In this document: piece by piece, positions 57,345 to 64,000 of the stretch
Numbering within the stretch: the first letter of the stretch is position 1
Layout: each line of letters begins with the position of its first letter
Source of the DNA: Mactra quadrangularis
Lineage: Eukaryota > Mollusca > Bivalvia > Venerida > Mactridae
Length of the DNA: 64,000 nucleotides
Assembly (NCBI GenBank): GCA_025267735.1
Contig: CM046297.1
Location: 26,128,011-26,192,010, forward strand
Reading direction: 5' to 3'
The notes under the pieces: model-generated
What the model was told of the DNA's origin: nothing
Database searches by the model: none
The model's input: only the letters and a program-made list of their open reading frames with translations
Program-made: the position numbers and the translations under genes

Positions 57345-57492
57345 TTTAATGTCGCATTCAACACAACGACGGCCAGCTCTTCCTACTATAGGTTTCCTGG
57401 ACACTTTTTCTTTCTCCAGTACTAACTTACCCTACCACGAGGCGGACAACTCATGTATAGGGTATGACCTGCCGCGACCGGGTTTCGAACCG
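57345..57492 (-). mobile_element. SINE-1-related copy lacking its 5' half-head
   Basis: On the minus strand it begins at B box 'GGTTCGAAACCCGG' and has body words 'GTCATACCCTATAC', 'GGGTAAGTTAGTACTGG' and 'GTGTCCAGGAAACC'. The A box is missing because the copy abuts the pearl-like element at 57493. A 71-codon ORF at 57313-57528 spans the junction and is not a gene. Confidence 0.7.
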
Positions 57493-59046
57493 CGGGTGGG
57501 CGGGCGGGCGGGCGTCCGGTGTCGTTAACAATTGCGTTAAAGTTTTTAATGTACCTTATATTTCTGCCATTTATAGTCAGACCTCTACAAAACTTTATAC
57601 GATGTTAACATACCATGTGATGAACAGAATAAGACAATAACCGCAACTCTACCTGGCTTTATTATGGATTATTGCCCTTTGTAATTTTGGATGTCTGGTG
57701 TCGTTAACAATTGCGTTAAAGTTTTTAATTTGGCATATTTTTCTGCCATTTATTGTCAGATCTTTAGGAAACTTCATGCAATGATAACATACCATGTGAT
57801 GAACAGATTAAGACAGTAACCACAACTCTACCTGGCTAAATAATGGATTATTTCCCTTTGTTTTTTTGCGTTAAAGTTTTCAAAATGTTGGATATCTCTG
57901 CCATTCATGGTTAGATGTTTATAAAATTTCATAATATGATTAATTACCATCTGTTGCACAGAATTAGACAGTAACCACAACTCTACCTGGCTTAAAAGTG
58001 GATTATTTCCCTTTGTTAATTTTGCGTTAAAGTTTTCAAATTGTTAGATATCTCTGCTATTTCTGGTTAGATGTTTATGAAATATCATACAATGATTACA
58101 TACCATCTTTTGAAAAGAATTGGACATTAACGGCAACTCTACCTGGCTTAATAATGGATTATTTCCCTTTGTTATTTTTGCGTTAAAGTTTTTAAATTGT
58201 TGGATATCTCTGCTGTTTATGGTTAGATGTTTGTGAAATTTCATACAATGATTACATACCATCTGTTGCAAAGAATGAGACTGTAACAGTAACTCCACCT
58301 GGCATAATAATAGATTATTTCCCTTTGTTTTTTGGCGTTCAAGTTTTCAAATTGTTGGATATCTCTGCTATTTATGGTTTGATGTTTACGAAATTTCATA
58401 CAATTATTAGATACCATCTGTTGAAAAGAATAAGACAGTAACCGCAACTCTACCTGGCCTAATAATGGATTATTTCCCTTTGTTTTTTTTGCGTTAAAGT
58501 TTTCAAATTGTTGGATATCTCTGCCATTTATGGTTAGATGTTTATATAATTTCATACAATGATTACATACCATTTGTTGAAAGAATTAGACAGTAATGGC
58601 AACTCTACCTGGCTTAAATATGGATTTTTTCCCTTTGAAATTTTTATGATAAAGGTTTCAGTATGTTGGATCTCTCCAATAGCAAGTATTCTGGCATTTA
58701 CCCGCCATTTTGTTTCAACAATTCACCATTTGCCATATAAGATTTTTTAAATTAAATTCTCTTACCAATTTCATACCATTAGTTTTGCTTTATTTTCATT
58801 GATAGTTTTCATGTCTTATGCCATCTTTGTCAAATACCAACAAAATAATCAGATAAGATACAATAGGACAAATATATGGTAACTGAAACTCTTTTTTTCC
58901 TTCAAGATTCATTATCGCCCTTTGTATACCTTCTGATAAGCAATTTATCAAATGACTTTCTTTTGTACCAACGTAAACTTGTTCTCAATGTTCCCATATG
59001 CAGAAAAATCCGGCTTTAATGTGGCTCCCACATTATCTTTCTTGTT
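57493..59046 (+). mobile_element. Pearl/Helitron-like element family 1, copy 3 (long array)
   Basis: It begins within a GGGCGGGCGGGC tract (the usual TTATAGTTTGGCG start is missing). About eight core units of 155-156 bp follow, then a unique part. It ends with hairpin AATGTGGCTCCCACATT and ATCTTTCTTGTT. Total about 1.55 kb. It shares both tract and 3' end with the copies at 38275 and 52835, which have only one or two core units. Confidence 0.85.
57534..58680 (+). repeat. ~156-bp tandem core of the pearl-like element
   Basis: Units start GCGTTAAAGTTTT near 57534, 57713, 57868, 58024, 58180, 58335 and 58491, plus a decayed one near 58647. After the first spacing of 179 bp, spacings are 155-156 bp. 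Each unit contains 'CAACTCTACCTGGC' and 'GGATTATTTCCCTTTG'. Minus-strand ORFs of 84 and 110 codons here repeat the peptide MVCNHCMKF with the DNA unit and are artefacts. Confidence 0.92.
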
Positions 59047-59049
59047 TCT

Positions 59050-59485
59050 TCTTATTTTTATGATCATCATCATTGACATTGTTCAGATTTGTACCCTGTC
59101 AACTTCTTTTGTTTGACTATTGGAATCTATGCCATTGTCTGTTTTTTCTTTGTTTTTTGTTGTGTTTCTCAAAATTTTGTGTTTTGACGATTAAGTATGA
59201 TGTCAATAATATAGTTTTGTACTATATCAACTTTATTGGCATTCATCCTTGTCATATTGTGTTTTTTCCATTGATGAATGCCAAAAGATTATGTTGATGG
59301 TTTCACAGTCCATCAATTTGTCAGATGATTGTCTTTGTTTAAGTCTTTTAAGAATGTGAATGGAACAATTAGTGCAGGTTTAAACATTTGTGCAACCAAA
59401 TTGATGACATCACACTATTTTGTGCACTTTTTCAACCTTTTGCAACAGTGCTCAAGAGGATGCACAACAATGTATGTTTGTTTTC
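59050..59485. other. Non-coding DNA, no gene seen
   Basis: ORFs of 74 and 93 codons (59073, 59329) are Phe/Leu/Cys-rich. The second runs into repeat P. Confidence 0.45.
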
Positions 59486-59489
59486 CTTT

Positions 59490-59690
59490 GATTTTCTCTG
59501 TTTGTAACCTACCTGGTTACATGTTAGGCATTATGTCAGGACAACCAATTTCTAGTTTAGACAATCAAACATTTCTTTTGGGCACCCAAATTTCTTCAAA
59601 CAAAATGTAGTGCTAGCTATTAAAATTACCTGTTCTGACTCTAGTACCCACTCTTATACCCTTATGTTGTAGACTGCAAATGTTAGACAA
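59490..59690 (+). repeat. Dispersed repeat P, copy 3
   Basis: 'AACATTTCTTTTGGGCACCC' and then 'ATGTAGTGCTAGCTATTAAA' align with 1770-1850. 'GTTGTAGACTGCAAATGTTA' aligns with 1875-1895. Confidence 0.6.
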
Positions 59691-59699
59691 GCAAGAAAA

Positions 59700-61450
59700 A
59701 AACGCTGGTGTGAAAGATTTTTTTTCAGTTATCTTGATTATTAAGGAAACTATGAGCTTTTAAAGTTTGAATCTTTTTCAGGACTTCTTCAGGTTAGTCC
59801 TGTCTCTGATAATCATTGACATTTTTTGTGATGGTTGATTTTCCTTCAACACTTTTTCATTTTATTGAATGTATTCCTCCATTGGTGACTGATCAATTAA
59901 TGCCCTGTCTCTGATAATCATTGACATTTTTTGTGATGTAACTTTGTTGTGTTACAAATGATAAAGTGAACTATTGATTAAGTCTGGTATTTGAATTACT
60001 TCACACCATGTTAATTATTGTTTTTGTTTAAATGATTCTAACTAGTTTGTACTGAGAATGTACTTGGAATATGGCCATGAACCAAGGAGGAAGATTTTTG
60101 TTGTCTTGTTTTTAATTTATCCGTAACATTTTGATTGCAAACTTTCTATATGGAGCTTTGTCTTAGGTTTTTATCAGTTTTGTGAAAAAAAGGTAATAAA
60201 ATTTATGTTTTGTGCTTAACACTGCTTTTCAACAATATTCCAGTCATATCTCGAGTCAGCAGTCAGTTTTTCTACCAACAGGCCTAGATTTTTGGACCAT
60301 GCCCCCTTGGTAAATGAAACTTAATATTGCCATGCTATGCATAGAATATGATTTTTGGACACTGTCCCCATTGTAAAATTACTTGTCCTGACCCTGTCAT
60401 TTTTAGAATAAATGTTTACAAGGATTGTTACATCTTTTATTCATTCTCTGCAATAACTTCTGTATGGGAAGACAATATTTCAATATTCTAGTAGGATGAT
60501 AATATTGATGTATAGGAATTTTGTTCTTGGAAATATTTTCCTCGGATCAAACTGCTCAATTGATATTGGGGTCATGTGGTGCATTCTTGGTGCTTGTGTA
60601 CTTGTTGTTGATAGGTGTCTCACATATTGGTATGACATTATAACAGAATATTACAAATTATGATAATCATGAGTCTAATCTCATACTGGTACTTGTAGGA
60701 GGGGCTTTGTAAGAATTTTAAATATTGACAAGTTTTTCTTCTCTATGTTGTTTTTTGTCAATAATGTATGAAGTAATTGTTATAGCTAATCTTTTAAAAC
60801 TTAAGTAAGGAAAATATTTATAAAAAGTTCCCAATCTGGAATTGAAATATTTTGGGTTTTCCCTGACAACTACAAACAAATTTTCACTGTCACAATGACA
60901 ATGTATGTACAATGAACAATATGATTTAATCCGTATTTCATGCCTTTCAGCAATAATGAGTAACGAACTTTGTTTGTACCACATACACACAGATGGAAAA
61001 CCCATTAATTTGAGTTCTGATTTAGGACTATTTTGAACAGTCTTGTTGAACACTCTCAATATAAGTCTATTTTTCTAGAAGAATTATCAGTTATATTAAT
61101 AATTACAGCTTTAAATATCAATATGAAATTTTCATGGCAATTCTGGTTTGACACTTAACTTTCAATTCTGACTTTCAAAAATTTATGAAATGTTATAAGA
61201 GTCCGTTGTCATGCTATCATATTATTGCTCATACTTCCATAAATACATTTTTAATACATTTATGAAGAAATAAACTGTTTTTAATGTGTTATGAGTTTTT
61301 TAATGTGTTATGATTATATTTTATTATGTTGATAATTTAATATAGGAAATTACATAGTGGATGTTAAAATTGTTATGTACGTTGTAATTGAAGGACATTT
61401 TCATTAAGATTTCCTCTATTTGTTCATTCTTTGCCATTGAGAAAAACATG
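59700..61450. other. Non-coding DNA, no gene seen
   Basis: The block 'CTGTCTCTGATAATCATTG' plus 'ACATTTTTTGTGATG' occurs twice (near 59801 and 59904), a local 103-bp-spaced duplication. A 113-codon minus-strand ORF at 60718-61059 has no recognised domain. Confidence 0.5.
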
Positions 61451-61456
61451 GTGTCA

Positions 61457-61523
61457 GGTCAGTGCAAAACTAGTCTACATCCTTCTTTTTTTTACAAAGA
61501 TAGACTTAAGTTTTGCACTGACC
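61457..61523. repeat. ~68-bp hairpin repeat N, copy 4 (best)
   Basis: GGTCAGTGCAAAAC and GTTTTGCACTGACC are inverted ends around a T-rich loop, with 'TAGTCTA' facing 'TAGACTTA' inward (one base apart). Confidence 0.7.
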
Positions 61524-61529
61524 CTTAGA

Positions 61530-61890
61530 TTATGTTTCCCTGACTTAGTTGTGAATCATGCTACCGAGAGAAATATGATATGTTAAATGAGGTATTGTTG
61601 AGAATGCAACATCATTTTCTGACATAAAAACTTACCAGTTTATTTTTAAGGTAGTCTTCCCCTTATGCTCTGATTGGAACGTATCACATACAAATCTTTC
61701 TACATTGGCTCATTGAGAAAGACATTTTATAAATTGTTTAGAAATACAAAGATCAAGCAGCTATTACTATTTTTCTGTGGTTAAAAACTTCAGGTCTGCA
61801 CAAAAAATGTCCCAATTTGCCCCCAACAACCTATATTTGGGTTTAGGCAACTTATTATTGCTGATAAACATTTGGCTTGGGCAAGTGAAA
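61530..61890. other. Non-coding DNA, no gene seen
   Basis: Nothing supported. The ORF starting at 61777 runs into the MITE at 61895. Confidence 0.45.
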
Positions 61891-61894
61891 TATA

Positions 61895-62147
61895 CTAGGT
61901 CGAAAAAGAAACGCCGGGTACATAATATATGCAACACATATGTCCGGCCGTGTTTCGCAAAACAAGAAGGGTCATCGTTAAAAGGGGGTATTTTTTCACA
62001 TAATCAGCATCGGAAATCGATTGAAACTTCAACAGCTGGTTCCATACAGATGACATTTCATACAAAAATAAATATAATAATCCAATAATACAATTTATCC
62101 CTTAAAACAATCATTATAGGTTACCCGGCGTTTCTTTTTCGTCCTAG
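61895..62147. mobile_element. Tc1/mariner-type MITE, 253 bp
   Basis: The terminal inverted repeats of 26 bp start CTAGGTCGAAAAAGAAACGC and match inversely at the right end with one mismatch. They read inward to GCCGGGTA. TA flanks both ends (61893-61894, 62148-62149). No transposase. The 103-codon ORF at 61777-62088 crosses the left end and is not a gene. Confidence 0.9.
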
Positions 62148-62149
62148 TA

Positions 62150-63435
62150 TATATGGTTGGTTGACCAAAAGGGCAACATACTTTAAAATTTTTAGTTGTG
62201 CTCTGAACATTGTTTTGTAATAGGACCTAGGAGTTTGACTAAATGTTATTGAGATTGGTCTTTATTTCATTTGTGTGTGGATGGAGGGCAGTAAGTACAA
62301 GTCAAGTGATTCAATGTGTTGATTTTTTGGTGTTTTTGTAATAATAAGAAGGGATATTTCTACTGTAAGCAATACAATTTTTCAATCTCTTGTGATATTG
62401 ATAAAGAGAATGCTACCTTAAGACTACATGCACAAAAACATGACCAGTCTAAAAAACACAAGCTTATAAATAACCTGTTTCCATGCTCATATCACTGCAT
62501 AGATTTTATAAATAAATGAAAACAACAAAGATTTTTGTCTCTGAATTTGAACCATCGTGGAATATAATATTCTCTTGTGTTTAGTATGAGGCAAGAGTTG
62601 TTTTTGTTCATGATATAGTTTTAATGATTAAGCATATGATAATGTCAACAACAGTTACTCAAATTTTGTGATTTTAATTTTTGGATAAGACTGTTATGGA
62701 TTTCCATAGTAAACAGATTCTGAGGCAGATAAGGCCTTCCATAGTGATATTCGTCTACTTCATCAAAATTTGAACAGAATACGCAATAAATTTATGTTCA
62801 TGTTCTGTAATGAAAATGGGTTTTTGTAGATGAATTTTTGATAATGGTTTCTGTTGAGATTGTATTTAGGGGAAAAAGTTGAGAAACATGAAAATGGGAG
62901 CTCGTTGAATTCGGGATTAATCTCTCGTAGAAATTTTTTCTTATCAGTTTGTAAGCAACTGCGGAAATGTAGCATCGTGGATTTAATATGATAGATATGA
63001 TGTGAAGTTATCGAAGAAATAATTTTTTTCTCTATAGGAAAAAAATGGAAAAACATTTTTTCTGGATTTTAGTTTTTGGAAGTTAATGGAAACTTAATTG
63101 GATTAGTGGTTATACATTAAGAAAGATGATATTCATTGTTGATAATAATACGATGATGATATAATCTAGTTTTTTGGAAACATATTTTTTTCTATATTCA
63201 ATTATCTTCATAATGTTTAAAACTGCTTGTTGGAGGAATGATAGAGAATTACTTGTAAGTTTATATTGACTTTGATTGATTAGCGGGATATTTGATTTTA
63301 ATTTGTGATGTAATGTTTGGTGCATTTGGTTGGATTTTAACATTTTTAGGTCATATTGTCGCAGTTAGTTGCTCGGTTCATTGACAGGCAGGCTTAGATC
63401 TCTGACCTAAAGCTTGAAACCTAGTACGAGTATTG
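62150..63435. other. Non-coding DNA, no gene seen
   Basis: Minus-strand ORFs of 97 and 77 codons (62763-63056, 63110-63343) are Asn/Ile/Leu/Lys/Ser-rich without recognised domain. Confidence 0.5.
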
Positions 63436-63436
63436 T

Positions 63437-63562
63437 TCAATTTCATTCAACTGTCAGTGGGGCATACATTAACTCTGTTGATTTAAATATTCACTACAAT
63501 ATTTCTGTACTTACAATTGATAATGATACTGTGCTACTTACAGGTGAATAAAATTTAGCAAC
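63437..63562. mobile_element. Palindromic MITE family F, copy 12
   Basis: The left arm 'TTCATTCAACTGTCAGTGG' and 'TTGATTTAAATATTCAC' is clear. The right arm is short, ending 'GTGAATAAAATTTAGCAA', with most of its inner half deleted. Confidence 0.7.
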
Positions 63563-63564
63563 TC

Positions 63565-64000
63565 TAAGCACATTTTACTACCAGTGACTGAAAACTGCAC
63601 TAGTTGGTATAGAGGTGAACTATTAGAATTGAATTGGTACTAAATGTAATCTTTGGGCTGGCCTGGGCCATGGAGTTTGGTTTGGTCATGAAATAAATTC
63701 TGCTGCCATTATCTTTTATACCTGTAGGAGGATAGTTGTAAACCACTGAAAATGAATTGACATTACATGTACTTAGTAATGGTTTAAAGTTTAGTTTTGA
63801 AGATTTGAACCTTCCGAGGCACTTCGAGTTAGACGACTGACCCCTTCTATACCTATTGATAGGACAAGTACAGAACAAAGTTTGTCAACATTCTTCTTTA
63901 TTCTTATGAAGTTAGACTGGTTTTGAAAAGACTACTGGATCTATATTTGTGGCTTGGGTCTAAGACCTTCTGGTGTTTATGAATAAACTTGTAAACTTGT
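63565..64000. other. Unassigned sequence at the right edge
   Basis: A 92-codon minus-strand ORF (63600-63878) contains a stretch around 'YNYPPTGIKDNGSRI' with mixed composition. No domain is recognised and chance is likely. Confidence 0.35.

Noticed and set aside
58044..58573. Minus-strand Cys-containing repeat ORFs (MVCNHCMKF repeats)
   Set aside because: They fall wholly in the 156-bp core array of a pearl-like element and break between units. No transposon protein is implied.
61777..62088. 103-codon ORF
   Set aside because: It crosses the left end of a Tc1/mariner-type MITE and has no domain.
1..64000. Autonomous transposase, reverse transcriptase, integrase or viral genes
   Set aside because: No ORF is long enough and no catalytic motif was seen. 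All mobile elements here look non-autonomous.
1..64000. Defence system, operon or other bacterial-style gene cluster
   Set aside because: Base composition, SINEs with pol III boxes and stop density all indicate an animal genome; no gene cluster exists in the window.

Overview
This is a gene-poor, AT-rich stretch of animal (eukaryotic) DNA. It has no bacterial or viral gene organisation: no ORF exceeds about 117 codons, every frame is dense with stops, and most of the longer ORFs fall on tandem or dispersed repeats. The repeat content suggests a marine bivalve mollusc: several tRNA-headed SINE families, 'pearl'-like elements (GC-rich microsatellite plus a core of about 160 bp, often tandem) and very many palindromic MITEs. 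That assignment is an inference from repeat style. No conserved gene in the window fixes the species. The window is best read as intergenic DNA or the inside of one or more very large introns.

Layout. 0-10 kb: a degenerate 100-bp tandem block, a long foldback element (4.9-5.4 kb), and a nested locus at 8.4-9.8 kb where a 934-bp pearl-like element sits inside a 399-bp Mutator-like element. 10-20 kb: a dispersed repeat (Q) with a perfectly duplicated 79-bp block, a 441-bp hAT-type element with a perfect 8-bp target duplication, hairpin repeats, SINEs, and a PIF/Harbinger-type MITE. 20-32 kb: a second Q copy, SINEs, several copies of a palindromic element (F), and a four-layer nest at 29.9-30.9 kb. 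32-46 kb: a G-rich minisatellite, a Tc1/mariner-type MITE, a GACCATGGTC palindrome, the intact Mutator-like element, a 69-bp satellite (13 full units), a hAT-type palindrome, a pearl-like copy, and a pogo-like element filled with 71-bp repeats. 46-64 kb: more SINEs, F copies, hairpin repeats, a large pearl-like element with about eight 156-bp units, and a Tc1/mariner-type MITE.

The interest lies in the mobile-element record rather than in proteins. Several insertions can be delimited to the base from target duplications or filled/empty-site comparison. The nesting gives relative ages. Two tandem arrays appear to be built from transposon ends. Two short segments look weakly coding (28.9 kb plus strand; 7.1 kb minus strand), but I cannot assign either to a family. 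Family names such as F, G, H, K, M/N, P, Q and R are labels used only in this report.
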